Notes: generated by a model from the letters alone, not told the origin. Numbered from the stretch's first letter, positions 1 to 10,589 are shown. The stretch: 64,000 nt of DNA from Pseudomonas antarctica (GCF_900624995.1 NZ_UYXQ01000017.1:1-64000), one strand, 5' to 3'. Made by a program: numbers and translations.

Positions 1-176
1 GCATCAGGTCAAAAGCTTGGAAGCCGCTGTATGAAGGTTACCTGGCCAGGGGCCTGAAAACGACTCAGGCCCTGGTCATCATCGCCCGCAAGCTGGCACG
101 TATTGCGTTTTCACTCATGAAAAATCAAAGCGAATACCAGTCAAAAGCGGTTTTGGAGGCTTCCCCTCAACCATAG
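1..176 (+). pseudogene. IS110-family transposase, C-terminal end (cut by window edge)
   Basis: An open frame enters from the left edge (codons in phase with base 3) and stops at TAG 174-176, giving 57 residues. The text GLKTTQALVIIARKLARIAF is typical of the C-terminal end of the IS110/IS1111-type transposases (Transposase_20 region). Whether the gene upstream is intact cannot be seen. It lies on the opposite strand to gcvP and ends 38 bp from the gcvP stop. The bases after its stop (180-197) look like half of a REP element, so the insertion site may have been a REP. Family assignment is from recognition of the tail only. Confidence 0.7.
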
Positions 177-179
177 AAT

Positions 180-197
180 CTCCCACATTTTTGACCG
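180..197. repeat. REP-type half element next to the IS110 end
   Basis: CTCCCACATTTTTGACCG is the usual outer edge of fluorescens-group REP units; the same GCTCCCACATT core recurs at 42368-42378. Only one half is present here, directly after the transposase stop, as if the insertion split the repeat. Confidence 0.45.
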
Positions 198-213
198 TGT
201 TCCTCCAGTCAGA

Positions 214-3051
214 TCAGGCGTAGCTCTCGATCGACGGGCACGCACACACCAAATTGCGATCGCCAAACACGTTGTCGACCCGGCCAACCGGCGGCCAGTA
301 CTTGCCTTCGATCAACGACGCAACCGGGTACACCGCTTGTTCACGGCTGTACGGGTGGCTCCATTCACCGACGATTTCAGCCGCCGTGTGCGGTGCGTTT
401 TTCAGTGGGTTGTCGTCCTTGTCCAGCGTGCCGTTTTCCACCGCGCGGATCTCTTCGCGGATGGCAATCATCGCGTCACAGAAGCGGTCCAGTTCTTCCT
501 TGGATTCGCTTTCGGTCGGCTCGATCATCAGCGTGCCCGCCACCGGGAACGACATGGTCGGCGCGTGGAAGCCAAAATCGATCAGGCGCTTGGCCACGTC
601 ATCAACGCTGATGCCGCTGCTGTCTTTCAAAGGGCGCAGGTCGAGGATGCATTCGTGCGCCACCAGGCCATTGCTGCCGGTGTAGAGCACTGGGTAATGC
701 TCTTCGAGGCGACGGGAAATGTAGTTGGCATTCAGGATCGCCAGCTGGGACGCGCGCTTGAGGCCCGCGCCGCCCATCATGCTGATGTACATCCAGGTGA
801 TCGGCAGGATGCTCGCGCTGCCGAAGGGCGCCGCGCACACTGCGCCTTCCTTGCGCGCCATGGCCGCGTGGCCAGGCAGGAACGGCGTGAGGTGGGATTT
901 AACCCCAATCGGGCCAACGCCCGGGCCGCCACCGCCGTGAGGGATGCAGAAGGTCTTGTGCAGGTTCAGGTGGGACACGTCGCCGCCGAACTTGCCCGGT
1001 GCGCACAGGCCAACCATGGCGTTCATGTTGGCGCCGTCGATGTACACCTGGCCGCCGTTGTCGTGAATGATGCCGCAGATTTCGCGGATGCCTTCTTCGA
1101 ACACGCCGTGGGTGGACGGGTAGGTGATCATCAGCGCAGCGAGGTGCTCGCGGTGCTCGATGGCCTTGGCGCGCAGGTCTTCGATGTCGACGTTACCGCG
1201 TGCATCGCAGGCGGTGACCACCACGCGCATACCGGCCATGTTGGCAGTAGCCGGGTTGGTGCCGTGGGCCGACGATGGGATCAGGCAGATGTCGCGACGC
1301 TCCTCGCCACGGCTCTGGTGATAGGCGCGGATGGCGAGCAGGCCTGCGTATTCACCCTGGGAACCGGCGTTAGGTTGCAGCGAGATGGCGTCATAGCCGG
1401 TGGCCGCGCAGAGCATGGCTTCCAGCTCGGAAGTCAGCTGCAGGTAGCCGGCGCTTTGTGCGGCCGGGGCGAACGGGTGCAGGGCACCGAACTCGGCCCA
1501 GGTCACCGGGATCATTTCGCTGGCGGCGTTGAGCTTCATGGTGCACGAGCCCAGCGGGATCATGGTGCGGTCCAGCGCCAGGTCCTTGTCGGCCAGCTTG
1601 CGCAAGTAGCGCATCAGCTCGGTTTCGGAGTGGTAACGGTTGAACACCGGGTGGCTGAGGATCGGCGACTGGCGCAGCAGCGCGGCGGGCAGGGTGCTTT
1701 CGGTGTTGGTGAAAGCGGGCAGTGCCTTGCCGTCGGCGAAGATCGACCACAGGGCTTCGATGTCGGCTTGGCTGGTGGTTTCGTCGACCGACAGGCCCAG
1801 ACGCTGCGCATCGACCACACGCAGGTTGATGCGCTGTGCGTGCGCCTTGTCGTGCAGGGCAGCGGTGTTGGCGCTCGTGTTGAGGGTCAGGGTGTCGAAG
1901 AAGTGTGCCTGCTCGACCTTCAAACCCAGGGCAGTCAGGCCCTTGGCCAGGATCGCGGTCAGCTGGTGAATGCGCTGGGCGATCTGGGTCAGGCCTTTGG
2001 GGCCGTGATACACGGCGTACATGCTGGCGATGTTGGCCAGCAGCACTTGGGCGGTGCAGATGTTACTGGTGGCCTTCTCGCGACGGATATGTTGCTCGCG
2101 GGTCTGCATGGCCAGGCGCAGGGCCGGCTTGCCGAAACGGTCGACCGACACACCGACCAGACGGCCCGGCATGTCGCGCTTGAACGCATCCTTGGTGGAG
2201 AAGTACGCCGCGTGCGGGCCACCAAAGCCCAGCGGCACGCCAAAGCGTTGCGCGCTGCCGATGGCCACGTCGGCGCCGAACTCACCCGGTGGGGTCAGCA
2301 GGGTCAGGGCCAGCAGGTCGGCGGCGACCGCGACCAAGGCATTGGCGGCGTGGAAGCGCTCGGTCAGCTCGCGGTAATCAAACACGTCACCGTTGCTGGC
2401 CGGGTATTGCAGCAGGGCGCCGAAGAACGCGCTGACGTCGGTCAGCTCACGCTCGTCGCCCACGACCACGTCGATACCCAGCGGCTCGGCACGGGTGCGC
2501 AGCACGTCGAGGGTTTGCGGGTGGCTGTGGATCGAGGCGAAGAACGCGTTGCTGCCCTTGTTCTTGCTCAGGCGCTTACAGAAGGTCATGGCTTCGGCAG
2601 CGGCGGTGGCTTCGTCGAGCAGCGAGGCGTTGGCAATCGGCAGGCCGGTGAGGTCGCTGATCAGGGTTTGGAAGTTCAGCAGCGCTTCCAGGCGGCCTTG
2701 GGAAATCTCTGGCTGATACGGCGTGTAAGCGGTGTACCAGGCCGGGTTTTCCAGCAGGTTGCGCAGGATCGGCGACGGCGTGTGGCAGTTGTAGTAACCC
2801 TGGCCGATGTAGGTCTTGAACAGTTGGTTCTGGCCGGCGATGGCCTTGATCTTGGCCAGGGCCTCGGCTTCGCTCAAGCCATCTTCCAGGCCGAGCACGC
2901 TGGTGCCCTTGATGCTTTCCGGGATCACGCTGGCGCTCAGGGCTTCCAGGGAGTCAAAGCCCAGGCTGGCCAGCATTTGCTGCTCGTCTTCCTGGCGCGG
3001 GCCGATGTGGCGGGCGATGAATTCGTTAGCGGTGCTGAGATGGATAGTCAT
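214..3051 (-). CDS. gcvP: Glycine dehydrogenase (decarboxylating), P protein
   Basis: 945 residues, the normal length for the homodimer-type P protein. It decarboxylates glycine with PLP and passes the aminomethyl group to the lipoyl arm of the H protein in the cytosol. The PLP-lysine region is visible ([18 protein letters not shown]), and the N-terminal and C-terminal halves are both complete. It follows gcvH by 10 bp on the same strand, so the two are one transcript. In P. aeruginosa glyA2, sdaA and gcvT2 follow in the same operon; here an IS110-type end sits 38 bp past the stop, so those genes are displaced, separated or lost. Confidence 0.97.
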   Translation of the reverse strand: MTIHLSTANEFIARHIGPRQEDEQQMLASLGFDSLEALSASVIPESIKGTSVLGLEDGLSEAEALAKIKAIAGQNQLFKTYIGQGYYNCHTPSPILRNLLENPAWYTAYTPYQPEISQGRLEALLNFQTLISDLTGLPIANASLLDEATAAAEAMTFCKRLSKNKGSNAFFASIHSHPQTLDVLRTRAEPLGIDVVVGDERELTDVSAFFGALLQYPASNGDVFDYRELTERFHAANALVAVAADLLALTLLTPPGEFGADVAIGSAQRFGVPLGFGGPHAAYFSTKDAFKRDMPGRLVGVSVDRFGKPALRLAMQTREQHIRREKATSNICTAQVLLANIASMYAVYHGPKGLTQIAQRIHQLTAILAKGLTALGLKVEQAHFFDTLTLNTSANTAALHDKAHAQRINLRVVDAQRLGLSVDETTSQADIEALWSIFADGKALPAFTNTESTLPAALLRQSPILSHPVFNRYHSETELMRYLRKLADKDLALDRTMIPLGSCTMKLNAASEMIPVTWAEFGALHPFAPAAQSAGYLQLTSELEAMLCAATGYDAISLQPNAGSQGEYAGLLAIRAYHQSRGEERRDICLIPSSAHGTNPATANMAGMRVVVTACDARGNVDIEDLRAKAIEHREHLAALMITYPSTHGVFEEGIREICGIIHDNGGQVYIDGANMNAMVGLCAPGKFGGDVSHLNLHKTFCIPHGGGGPGVGPIGVKSHLTPFLPGHAAMARKEGAVCAAPFGSASILPITWMYISMMGGAGLKRASQLAILNANYISRRLEEHYPVLYTGSNGLVAHECILDLRPLKDSSGISVDDVAKRLIDFGFHAPTMSFPVAGTLMIEPTESESKEELDRFCDAMIAIREEIRAVENGTLDKDDNPLKNAPHTAAEIVGEWSHPYSREQAVYPVASLIEGKYWPPVGRVDNVFGDRNLVCACPSIESYA

Positions 3052-3061
3052 GGCGCGCTCC

Positions 3062-3445
3062 TCAGGCTTCAGCGTTGGCTTTGATCAGGCGGTCGTACGC
3101 GTCCTGACCCAACAGCTTAGCCACTGCGTCGGCATCGGCGGGTTTAAAGCGGAAGAACCAACCTTCGCCCATCGGGTCTTCGTTGACCAGTTCCGGGCTG
3201 CCATCGAGTTTGTTATTGACTTCGAGGACTTCGCCGTCGAGCGGCATGTACACGCCGCTCGCGGCCTTGACTGATTCCACGGTGGAGGCTTCGGCGCCCT
3301 TGTCGTAGACCTGCAACTCCGGCAGTTGCACGAAAACCACATCACCCAGCGCGTTCTGCGCGAAAGCGGTGATACCCACGGTGACGCTGCCATCGGCTTC
3401 GGCGCGCAGCCATTCGTGATCTTCAGTGAAACGCAACTCGCTCAT
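3062..3445 (-). CDS. gcvH: Glycine cleavage system H protein
   Basis: 127 residues. It carries the lipoyl-lysine that shuttles the aminomethyl intermediate between the P, T and L proteins. The lipoylation site is the Lys in [19 protein letters not shown] strong Shine-Dalgarno (GAGGAG-like on the - strand) precedes the ATG at 3445. It is the first gene of the gcvHP transcript, with a sigma-54 promoter at 3506-3521 and GcsR-type sites further upstream. Confidence 0.97.
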   Translation of the reverse strand: MSELRFTEDHEWLRAEADGSVTVGITAFAQNALGDVVFVQLPELQVYDKGAEASTVESVKAASGVYMPLDGEVLEVNNKLDGSPELVNEDPMGEGWFFRFKPADADAVAKLLGQDAYDRLIKANAEA

Positions 3446-3505
3446 GGAAACTCCTCAGGGCCAGATTCGTCTGGTGGACAAGATTGGAATAATGAGGAGT
3501 TACTT

Positions 3506-3521
3506 AGCAATATCGCGGCCA
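3506..3521 (-). promoter_or_regulatory. Sigma-54 promoter of gcvHP
   Basis: The - strand reads TGGCCGCGATATTGCT. This matches the -24/-12 consensus TGGCAC-N5-TTGC with the invariant GG and GC at correct spacing. It lies about 60 bp upstream of the gcvH ATG and downstream of three 18-bp dyads suited to an enhancer-binding protein. The neighbouring gcsR product has the GAFTGA motif needed to contact sigma-54. Confidence 0.8.
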
Positions 3522-3585
3522 ATGTCATTAAGTTGTTTTAAATCAACAAGTTAATAAAATTGGTCAGGGCGTTAGGTGGTTTGGC

Positions 3586-3703
3586 TGTAGCGATTTCGCT
3601 ACAGTCGGGCTTGTGAAAAAAAGCCTATGTGGATCAAAGCCTTGCATGGCGCGCAAAAAACAGGGTTGTAGCGATATCGTTACGCTGTAGCGCTTTCAGT
3701 ACA
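3586..3703. promoter_or_regulatory. Three GcsR-type 18-bp operator sites
   Basis: Three dyads of the form TGTAGCG-N4-CGnTACn are present: 3586-3603 (TGTAGCGATTTCGCTACA), 3667-3684 (TGTAGCGATATCGTTACG) and 3686-3703 (TGTAGCGCTTTCAGTACA). Two are adjacent with a 19-bp period and one lies closer to the promoter. P. aeruginosa GcsR is known to act through three 18-bp repeats of similar sequence upstream of its gcv operon. The sites lie 65-200 bp upstream of the sigma-54 promoter, the expected enhancer distance. Confidence 0.75.
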
Positions 3704-3748
3704 GCCGATGTCGTTCTCAGACCCAATTTTGTGTGGAAGGCGATCACT

Positions 3749-3776
3749 GTGGGAGCAGGCGAGCCAGCGCCCACAT
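3749..3776. repeat. REP-like inverted repeat downstream of gcsR
   Basis: TGTGGGAGC ... GCGCCCACA forms an imperfect hairpin just after the gcsR stop (3796, - strand), between gcsR and the gcvH enhancer sites. It may act as a transcript end for gcsR. There is no clear T-run. Confidence 0.4.
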
Positions 3777-3795
3777 TTGGACCGCGTTTATTCAG

Positions 3796-5304
3796 TCAGG
3801 GCTTGCTGGGAATGCCGTATTTGCGCAGGCGATGGGCGATGGCTGTGTGCGAGGTCTGCAAGCGGCTGGCCAGTTGGCGGGTCGAGGGGTAACTGGCGTA
3901 GAGCTTCTCCAGCAGGCTGCGCTCGAAGTCTTCCACCGCCTGTTCCAGGCTGTCGACTTCGCCGTCGCTCTGGCGCGCCACCGAGGTGCCGGCGATGTCC
4001 AGGTCGCCGATGTCCACCAAACTGCTTTCGCAAATAGCGGCGGCGCGGAAGATCACGTTCTGCAGTTGCCGAACGTTGCCCGGCCAGCGGTTGCCCAGCA
4101 GCGCCGGGTAGGTGCCGGGTGCCAGGCGGCACACCGGGCGCTGGATCTGCGCGCAGGCCTGCTGCATGAAATAGCGGGCCAGCAGCAGGATGTCCTGGCC
4201 GCGATCACGCAGCGGCGGTACTTCGACGTTGAGTACGTTGAGGCGGTAGAACAGGTCTTCACGAAACGTGCCTTCGCTGACCATCTTCTCCAGGTCGCGG
4301 TGGGTGGCGCTGAGAATGCGCACGTTAACCTTCACTTCGCGGTCGCCGCCCACGCGGCGGAAGCTGCCGTCATTCAGAAAGCGCAGCAGCTTGGCCTGCA
4401 AGTACGGCGACATTTCGCCAATCTCATCCAGGAACACCGTGCCTTGGTTGGCCAACTCCATCAGCCCCGGCTTGCCGCCGCGCTGAGCCCCGGTAAACGC
4501 GCCCGGGGCGTAACCGAACAGTTCACTTTCGGCGAGGTTCTCCGGCAACGCGGCGCAGTTCAAGGCCAAAAACGGCGCACTGTGGCGCGCGCTAATGGCG
4601 TGGCAGGCGCGCGCCACCAGCTCTTTGCCGGTGCCGGTTTCGCCCTGGATCAATAACGGTGCATCCAGTGCGGCGACGCGCTGCGCACGGGCCTTGAGGG
4701 TGCGAATCACCGGGGACTCGCCTAACAGCGCATCAAAGCCTTCGGCATGGTCGTGGTGCAGCGCCGACAGCTGTTCGCCGATGCGGTTGGGTTGGTACAG
4801 CGTGAGCAGGGCGCCGGCGTCGGTGATCGGCGTGGCGTCCAGTAAAAAGGTTTGGCCGTTGACGCTGATCTCGCGCAGGGGCAGGCGAAAGCCTTGCTCC
4901 AGCAAGGTGTCGAGCAGCGCCGGGTCATTGAACAGCGCGCTGATGCTTTCCCCGGCCGGTTCGCGGCCGTACAGGGCGATCAGCGCCGGATTGGCCAGCA
5001 GGATCTTGCCAGCGCTGTCCAGGGCCAGCACCGGGTCGGTCATCGCCGCGAGCAGGGCGTCGAGCTGCAAGTGGCGGCGCTGGCCGGGAAGGATGTCCAC
5101 CACGGTGACCGCCTGTACGCCGTGCACGCTGAACAGCGCGTCGCGCAGTTCTTCGAGCACCTCGGCGCTCAGCGTCGGCGCGTCGATGTAGACGTTGGGC
5201 GGCACCATCTCCACCGCATCCAGGTTGAGATTGCGCCCACCGAGCAAGGCCAGGACTTCCTGGGTAATGCCGACGCGGTCGATAAAGCTGACGTGGATAC
5301 GCAT
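3796..5304 (-). CDS. gcsR: TyrR-like sigma-54 enhancer-binding regulator GcsR
   Basis: 502 residues: N-terminal ACT domain (about 2-70), PAS-like domain (about 80-185), AAA+ domain (about 195-430) with Walker A GETGTGKE at 221-228 and an intact GAFTGA loop at 268-273, and a TyrR-type C-terminal helix-turn-helix (ASRLQTSHTAIAHRLRKYG). E. coli TyrR lacks GAFTGA; its presence here means sigma-54 activation is possible. The gene sits upstream of gcvHP on the same strand, with the operator sites and sigma-54 promoter in between. By family knowledge it senses glycine and activates the glycine cleavage genes. Confidence 0.9.
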   Translation of the reverse strand: MRIHVSFIDRVGITQEVLALLGGRNLNLDAVEMVPPNVYIDAPTLSAEVLEELRDALFSVHGVQAVTVVDILPGQRRHLQLDALLAAMTDPVLALDSAGKILLANPALIALYGREPAGESISALFNDPALLDTLLEQGFRLPLREISVNGQTFLLDATPITDAGALLTLYQPNRIGEQLSALHHDHAEGFDALLGESPVIRTLKARAQRVAALDAPLLIQGETGTGKELVARACHAISARHSAPFLALNCAALPENLAESELFGYAPGAFTGAQRGGKPGLMELANQGTVFLDEIGEMSPYLQAKLLRFLNDGSFRRVGGDREVKVNVRILSATHRDLEKMVSEGTFREDLFYRLNVLNVEVPPLRDRGQDILLLARYFMQQACAQIQRPVCRLAPGTYPALLGNRWPGNVRQLQNVIFRAAAICESSLVDIGDLDIAGTSVARQSDGEVDSLEQAVEDFERSLLEKLYASYPSTRQLASRLQTSHTAIAHRLRKYGIPSKP

Positions 5305-5372
5305 GGGGCGGCTGACAATTCTGGGGAGCTTGAGGCGGCAAGTATGCCTGACAGGTGATAGAGATCAAAAAT

Positions 5373-5400
5373 GTGGGAGGGGCGGCGGCGCCCCTCCCAC
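5373..5400 (-). terminator. Strong hairpin between the DUF5064 gene and gcsR
   Basis: An 11-bp perfect stem (GTGGGAGGGGC / GCCCCTCCCAC) with a short GGCGGC loop lies 13 bp after the stop of the 5413-5775 gene. It probably ends the arc/DUF5064 transcript. There is no long T-run, so it could also be a REP-derived mRNA-stabilising hairpin. Confidence 0.5.
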
Positions 5401-5412
5401 CTTTGAACCCCG

Positions 5413-5775
5413 TTATTCCAAGTGTTCGGGTTTGACCGGATCTCCCGGTTTCACATCCAACTGATGCCGCACATCCTCAAACATCAAGTCATAGTGCTTG
5501 TGCATCTGCCCGTTAAGCGTCGCAACCTTGGGCATCCCATACTTTTGCGCGAGGTTCATCGCATGCCGGGCGAAATCAAATGCCTGGTCCTTGGGCAGAA
5601 AGAATTCCTCCTTGAGGTCCTTGCCTTGCACCGATCCGTGCAGTTTGAAGAGCATTCCCTTGCCTTCCTTTGGATCCTGGCTGACCTCGTAGTCGATGCA
5701 CAGGTTGTAGCTGTAGTCATCCTTGTTGAGCGCGTGACGTTCGACGTGTAAGTGACCGGGTTCAAAGGTGGCCAT
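5413..5775 (-). CDS. DUF5064-type small cytosolic protein
   Basis: 120 residues, soluble, charged, no signal peptide. I recognise it as the short Pseudomonas family usually labelled DUF5064, found beside arcC; its function is unknown. It begins 18 bp downstream of the arcC stop with a good Shine-Dalgarno (GGAGAAAC on the - strand), so it is probably the last gene of the arcDABC transcript. That placement suggests, without proving, a role in arginine catabolism or anaerobic survival. Confidence 0.7.
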   Translation of the reverse strand: MATFEPGHLHVERHALNKDDYSYNLCIDYEVSQDPKEGKGMLFKLHGSVQGKDLKEEFFLPKDQAFDFARHAMNLAQKYGMPKVATLNGQMHKHYDLMFEDVRHQLDVKPGDPVKPEHLE

Positions 5776-5793
5776 AGGCGTTTCTCCTCTACT

Positions 5794-6723
5794 TCACAGG
5801 TAGGTGATGCCAGGTGTTGCCGTGCTGATGCGCGTGCCGGCGCTGCCCTGGACGATGGCTTCGATGTCCGAGAGTGAACCGATAACGGCCGTTTTGCCAG
5901 TCTGGCGGGCGAACTCGCAGGCGGCTTGCACCTTGGGGCCCATGGAACCGGCGGCGAAGCCGAGGTTTTCCATTTCGTCCGGGTGGGCTTGGCCGATGGC
6001 CTTCTGGGTCGGCTTGCCGAAGTCGATAAAGGCGGCGTTAACGTCGGTGGCGATCACCAGCAAATCGGCGTCCAGTTGCGTGGCCAGCAAGGATGAACAC
6101 AGGTCTTTGTCGATCACCGCCTCGATGCCGCGCAGTTTGCCGTCGTCGCCATACATCGTTGGAATCCCGCCACCACCGGCGCAGATCACGATGGCGCTTT
6201 TTTCCAGCAGCCACTTGATCGGGCGGATTTCAAAAATGCGTTTGGGGCGAGGGCTGGCAACCACGCGGCGATACTTATCGCCATCCGGGGCGATTGCCCA
6301 GCCTTTTTCGGCGGCGAGTTTTTCCGCTTCGGCTTTGGAGTAGACCGGGCCGATGGGTTTGGTTGGGTTCTTGAAGGCTGGGTCGTTAGCGTCCACTTCA
6401 ACCTGGGTCAGCAAGGTCGCTAACGGCACTTCGACGTCCAGCAGGTTGCCCAGTTCCTGTTCGATGATGTAACCGATCATGCCTTCGGTCTCGGCGCCCA
6501 GCACGTCCAGCGGGTAGGGTGAAACGCTGGTGTAGGCCGCCGCCTGCAGCGACAGCAGGCCGACTTGCGGGCCGTTGCCGTGGGCAATCACCAGCTCGTT
6601 GCCGGGGTGGATCTTGGCAATCTGTTCGGTGGCGATTCGGATGTTGGTGCGTTGGTTGTCCGCGGTCATGGGTTCACCACGGCGGAGCAGGGCGTTACCG
6701 CCCAGTGCAACGACGATACGCAT
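5794..6723 (-). CDS. arcC: Carbamate kinase
   Basis: 309 residues from ATG at 6723, starting [19 protein letters not shown]. The open frame extends further upstream, but that extension is low-complexity and runs through the intergenic palindrome. The enzyme makes ATP from carbamoyl phosphate and ADP, the last step of the arginine deiminase pathway. The nucleotide-binding GGNAL start and the GGGGIP segment are present. It is third of arcA-arcB-arcC and is separated from arcB by 61 bp holding a strong hairpin. Confidence 0.96.
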   Translation of the reverse strand: MRIVVALGGNALLRRGEPMTADNQRTNIRIATEQIAKIHPGNELVIAHGNGPQVGLLSLQAAAYTSVSPYPLDVLGAETEGMIGYIIEQELGNLLDVEVPLATLLTQVEVDANDPAFKNPTKPIGPVYSKAEAEKLAAEKGWAIAPDGDKYRRVVASPRPKRIFEIRPIKWLLEKSAIVICAGGGGIPTMYGDDGKLRGIEAVIDKDLCSSLLATQLDADLLVIATDVNAAFIDFGKPTQKAIGQAHPDEMENLGFAAGSMGPKVQAACEFARQTGKTAVIGSLSDIEAIVQGSAGTRISTATPGITYL

Positions 6724-6743
6724 AAAGAATGTCCTTCTAGAAT

Positions 6744-6774
6744 GATCGTTCCCACGCTCTGCGTGGGAACGATC
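6744..6774. repeat. 14-bp-stem palindrome between arcB and arcC
   Basis: GATCGTTCCCACGC-TCT-GCGTGGGAACGATC is a perfect stem with a 3-nt loop, a repeat common between Pseudomonas genes. Inside the arc transcript it could block exonucleases and make arcAB mRNA more abundant than arcC mRNA. There is no T-run, so it is not a simple terminator. Confidence 0.75.
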
Positions 6775-6784
6775 AGTGTGTGAG

Positions 6785-7795
6785 TTAGATATCCGCGAGC
6801 GCCGACACCAAAATCGCCTTGATGGTGTGCATGCGGTTTTCCGCCTGCTCAAAGGCAATGTTGGCCGGCGACTCGAACACGTCTTCGGTCACTTCCACAC
6901 CATTGGCCAGGTTCGGATAACGCGCGGCGATGTCCTTGCCGACCTTGGTTTCGCTGTTATGGAACGCCGGCAGGCAGTGCATGAACTTCACGCGTGGGTT
7001 GCCCGAGGCTTTCATCATTTTGGCGTTGACCTGGTACGGCAGCAGTTGCTCGATTCGTTCGTCCCACGCTTCCACCGGCTCGCCCATCGATACCCAGATG
7101 TCGGTGTGGATGAAGTCCACGCCTTTCACCGCTTCTTTCGGGTCTTCGGTGATGGTGATGCGCGCGCCGCTCTCGATGGCAAACGCCTGGCACTGCTTGA
7201 TGAAATCTTCATGCGGCCACAGGGCTTTTGGCGCGCCGATGCGCACGTCCATGCCCAGCTTGGCGCCGATCATCAGCAGTGAGTTGCCCATGTTGTAACG
7301 CGCGTCGCCCAGGTAGGCGTAGCTGATGTCGTGCAGCGGCTTGTCGCTGTGCTCGCGCATGGTCAGGGTGTCGGCGATCATTTGGGTTGGGTGGAATTCG
7401 GCGGTGAGGCCGTTGAACACCGGCACGCCAGCGAACTTGGCCAGTTCTTCGACAATTTCCTGCTCAAAGCCTCGGTACTCGATGGCGTCGAACATGCGGC
7501 CCAAGACGCGGGCAGTGTCCTTCATGCTTTCTTTGTGGCCGATCTGCGACGACACCGGGTCGATGTAGGTGACGTGGGCGCCTTGGTCATGGGCCGCCAC
7601 TTCGAACGCGCAACGGGTGCGGGTCGAGGTTTTTTCGAAGATCAGCGCGATGTTTTTGCCCTGCAGGTGCGCACGCTCGGTGCCGGTGTATTTGGCGCGC
7701 TTGAGGTCGCGGGACAGGTCCAGCAGGTAGTTCAGCTCGCGCGTGGTGTGGTGCATCAGCGAGAGCAGGCTGCGGTTGCGCATGTTAAAAGCCAT
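6785..7795 (-). CDS. arcB: Ornithine carbamoyltransferase, catabolic
   Basis: 336 residues, full length. It phosphorolyses citrulline to ornithine and carbamoyl phosphate. The carbamoyl-phosphate loop STRTRCAFE and the ornithine-side motif FMHCLPAFH are both intact. It lies 69 bp downstream of arcA and 61 bp upstream of arcC, the standard arcDABC arrangement, which argues for the catabolic enzyme rather than biosynthetic ArgF. Confidence 0.96.
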   Translation of the reverse strand: MAFNMRNRSLLSLMHHTTRELNYLLDLSRDLKRAKYTGTERAHLQGKNIALIFEKTSTRTRCAFEVAAHDQGAHVTYIDPVSSQIGHKESMKDTARVLGRMFDAIEYRGFEQEIVEELAKFAGVPVFNGLTAEFHPTQMIADTLTMREHSDKPLHDISYAYLGDARYNMGNSLLMIGAKLGMDVRIGAPKALWPHEDFIKQCQAFAIESGARITITEDPKEAVKGVDFIHTDIWVSMGEPVEAWDERIEQLLPYQVNAKMMKASGNPRVKFMHCLPAFHNSETKVGKDIAARYPNLANGVEVTEDVFESPANIAFEQAENRMHTIKAILVSALADI

Positions 7796-7864
7796 GGTGG
7801 ATCTCCTTCTGTTTAGGTTATCCCCTTGGCCGGCGCCTTGTGAGCGGCGGCCAAGGCCTGAAAG

Positions 7865-9121
7865 TTAGTAGTCGATTGGGTCGCGGATGATCGGGCAGGT
7901 CATGCAGTGGCCGCCGCCACGGCCACGGCCGAGTTCCCCGGCGCTGATGGTGATGACTTCCACGCCGGCCTTGCGCAGCAAGGTGTTGGTGTAAGTGTTG
8001 CGGTCGTAACCGATCACCACACCAGGCTCCAGGGCGACCACGTTGTTGCCGTCGTCCCACTGCTCGCGTTCGGCGGCGAAGCTGTTGCCGCCGGTCTCGA
8101 CCACGCGCAGGGCCTTGAGGTTGAGTGCTGCGGCCACGGTGTCGAGGAAGTTGGTTTTCTCCCGTTGGATATCGATGCCGTGTGGCTTGCTTTCATCAGG
8201 GCGCAGGGTGAACGGGATGATCTGGTTGACCACTTCGGGGAAGATGGTGACCAGGTCGCGGTCGCAGAAGCTGAACACGGTATCCAAGTGCATCGCCGCG
8301 CGGGATTTGGGCAGGCCGGCGACGATCACGCGTTCCACGGCTTTGTTTTTGAACAGGTTGCGCGCCAGTTGGCCAATCGCTTGGTGGGAAGAGCGTTCAC
8401 CCATGCCGATCAGTACCACACCGTTGCCAATCGGCATGACGTCGCCGCCTTCCAGCGTGGCGGCACCGTGTTCCTGGTCGGGGTCGCCGTACCAGATCTG
8501 GAAGTCCGCGTTGGTGAACTCAGGGTGGAACTTATAGATGGCCGAGGCCAGCAGGGTTTCCTGACGTCGCGCTGGCCAGTACATCGGGTTGAGTGTCACG
8601 CCGCCGTAGATCCAGCAGGTGGTGTCACGGGTGAACTGGGTGTTGGGCAGCGGCGGCAGAATGAAACTTGAGTGGCCGAGGAAGTCGCGGAACATCTCGA
8701 TGGTTTTGCCACCGAAGCTGCTCGGCAGGTCATCGGCCGAGACGCCACCAATCAGGAACTCGCTGATTTTGCGCGGCTCCAGGCTGCGCAGCCAGGAGCT
8801 GACTTCATCGACCAGGCCCAGGCCCACCGTATTCGCGGTGATCTTGCGTTCCAGGATCCAGTCCAGTGCTTCGGGGATGGCGACGATATCGGTCAGCAGG
8901 TTGTGCATTTCCAGCACATCAATGTCCCGCTCGCGCATCTTGGTGACGAAGTCGAAATGGTCGCGCTTGGCTTGGGCCACCCACAGCACGTCATCGAACA
9001 GCAGTTCATCGCAGTTGTTGGGGGTCAGCCGCTGGTGGGCCAAACCTGGGGAGCACACCATGACTTTGCGCAGTTTGCCGGCTTCGGAATGTACGCCGTA
9101 CTTCACTTTTTCCGTGGTCAT
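7865..9121 (-). CDS. arcA: Arginine deiminase
   Basis: 418 residues from ATG at 9121 ([20 protein letters not shown]); the longer frame adds a non-homologous N-terminus, and the Shine-Dalgarno GGAGGATC lies just before this ATG. It hydrolyses arginine to citrulline and ammonia. The nucleophilic cysteine is in the C-terminal [10 protein letters not shown] motif. It is second in the arc operon, 40 bp after arcD. Confidence 0.97.
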   Translation of the reverse strand: MTTEKVKYGVHSEAGKLRKVMVCSPGLAHQRLTPNNCDELLFDDVLWVAQAKRDHFDFVTKMRERDIDVLEMHNLLTDIVAIPEALDWILERKITANTVGLGLVDEVSSWLRSLEPRKISEFLIGGVSADDLPSSFGGKTIEMFRDFLGHSSFILPPLPNTQFTRDTTCWIYGGVTLNPMYWPARRQETLLASAIYKFHPEFTNADFQIWYGDPDQEHGAATLEGGDVMPIGNGVVLIGMGERSSHQAIGQLARNLFKNKAVERVIVAGLPKSRAAMHLDTVFSFCDRDLVTIFPEVVNQIIPFTLRPDESKPHGIDIQREKTNFLDTVAAALNLKALRVVETGGNSFAAEREQWDDGNNVVALEPGVVIGYDRNTYTNTLLRKAGVEVITISAGELGRGRGGGHCMTCPIIRDPIDY

Positions 9122-9161
9122 TACAGATCCTCCAGTGAACAAAGCTTTCTTTAGATAAGAG

Positions 9162-10589
9162 CTACAGAGCCAAGAAGCCGTCGTAGAGGCCATAAGCAGC
9201 CACCAGGGCGCCAATGACGACGGCGGCGAAAATCAGCTTCTCGATGTTGGTGAAAATCGGTTTGCCCAGTTCATGCTTGGCCTTGGCGAACAGGATCACG
9301 CCGGGGGCATAGAGCAGGGCGGAGAGCAGCAGGTATTTGGTGCCGCCGGCGTAGAGCAACCAGACCGCATAGATCAACGCGATGGCGCCGACGACCAGGT
9401 CTTTCTTGCGTTCGCGCAGGGCGTTTTCGTAGGTTTCACCGCGCACCGCCAGCAGCAGGGCGTAGGCCGCCGACCACAGGTACGGCACCAGGATCATCGA
9501 AGTGGCGAGGTAGATCAGCGACAGGTAAGTACTGGCGGAGAACAGCGTAATCACCAGGAAGATCTGCACCATCGCGTTGGTCAGCCACAGGGCGTTGGCC
9601 GGCACATGGTTGGCGTTCTCGCGGCGCAAAAACTCCGGCATGGTGTGGTCTTTGGCAGCGGCGAACATGATCTCCGCACACAGCAACACCCACGACAGCA
9701 GTGCGCCGAGCAGCGAGATGATCAAGCCGACGCTGATCAACACCGCGCCCCAGTGGCCGACCACATGCTCAAGCACGGCCGCCATCGACGGGTTCTGCAG
9801 CTTGGCCAGTTCCGGCTGGGTCATGATCCCCAGGGACAATACGTTCACCAGCATCAGGAACAGCAGCACGGTGATAAAGCCGATCACGGTGGCCTTGCCG
9901 ACGTCGGAGCGTTTTTCCGCACGGGAGGAGAAGATGCTTGCGCCTTCGATGCCGATGAACACCCACACGGTGACCAGCATCATGTTGCGCACCTGGTTCA
10001 TCACACTGCCCAGGTCCGGGTTTTTCACGCCCCAGATGTCAGCGGTGAAGATATCCAGCTTGAACGCGAACAGCGCGATCAACACGAACAGCACCAGCGG
10101 CACGATCTTGGCGACGGTGGTCACCAGGTTGATGAACGCGGCTTCCTTGATCCCGCGCAGCACCAGAAAATGCACGGCCCACAGCAACACCGAGGCGCCA
10201 ATCACGGCTGCTGGCGTGTTGCCTTCGCCAAAGATCGGAAAGAAGTAACCGAGGGTGCTGAACAGCAACACGAAGTAACCGACGTTGCCCAACCAGGCGC
10301 TGATCCAGTAGCCCCAGGCGGACGAGAAACCCATGTAGTCGCCGAAGCCGGCCTTGGCGTAGGCGTACACGCCGCCGTCGAGGTCAGGTTTGCGGTTGGC
10401 CAGGGTCTGGAACACGAAGGCGAGGGTCAGCATGCCGATGGCGGTAATCACCCAACCGATCAACACCGCACCCACGTCGGCGCTGGCGGCCATGTTTTGC
10501 GGCAGTGAGAAGATTCCGCCGCCAATCATTGAGCCCACGACCAGTGCAACCAGTGCGCCTAATCGAAGTTTTCCGGGAGATTCAGACAT
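9162..10589 (-). CDS. arcD: Arginine/ornithine antiporter
   Basis: 475 residues from ATG at 10589 ([19 protein letters not shown]). It is an APC-superfamily permease with about 12-13 hydrophobic segments, and the N-terminal [18 protein letters not shown] motif is typical. It exchanges external arginine for internal ornithine in the inner membrane. It is first in arcDABC, with an Anr-like box 62 bp upstream. A paralogue of identical length is encoded divergently at 11032-12459. Confidence 0.95.
   Translation of the reverse strand: MSESPGKLRLGALVALVVGSMIGGGIFSLPQNMAASADVGAVLIGWVITAIGMLTLAFVFQTLANRKPDLDGGVYAYAKAGFGDYMGFSSAWGYWISAWLGNVGYFVLLFSTLGYFFPIFGEGNTPAAVIGASVLLWAVHFLVLRGIKEAAFINLVTTVAKIVPLVLFVLIALFAFKLDIFTADIWGVKNPDLGSVMNQVRNMMLVTVWVFIGIEGASIFSSRAEKRSDVGKATVIGFITVLLFLMLVNVLSLGIMTQPELAKLQNPSMAAVLEHVVGHWGAVLISVGLIISLLGALLSWVLLCAEIMFAAAKDHTMPEFLRRENANHVPANALWLTNAMVQIFLVITLFSASTYLSLIYLATSMILVPYLWSAAYALLLAVRGETYENALRERKKDLVVGAIALIYAVWLLYAGGTKYLLLSALLYAPGVILFAKAKHELGKPIFTNIEKLIFAAVVIGALVAAYGLYDGFLAL

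Noticed and set aside
337..3084. 915-codon open frame on the + strand across gcvP
   Set aside because: Antisense shadow of the high-GC gcvP gene; His/Val/Gly-rich text with no family features.
3446..3585. Glycine riboswitch upstream of gcvH
   Set aside because: No tandem aptamer-like structure seen; the region is explained by a sigma-54 promoter and GcsR sites.
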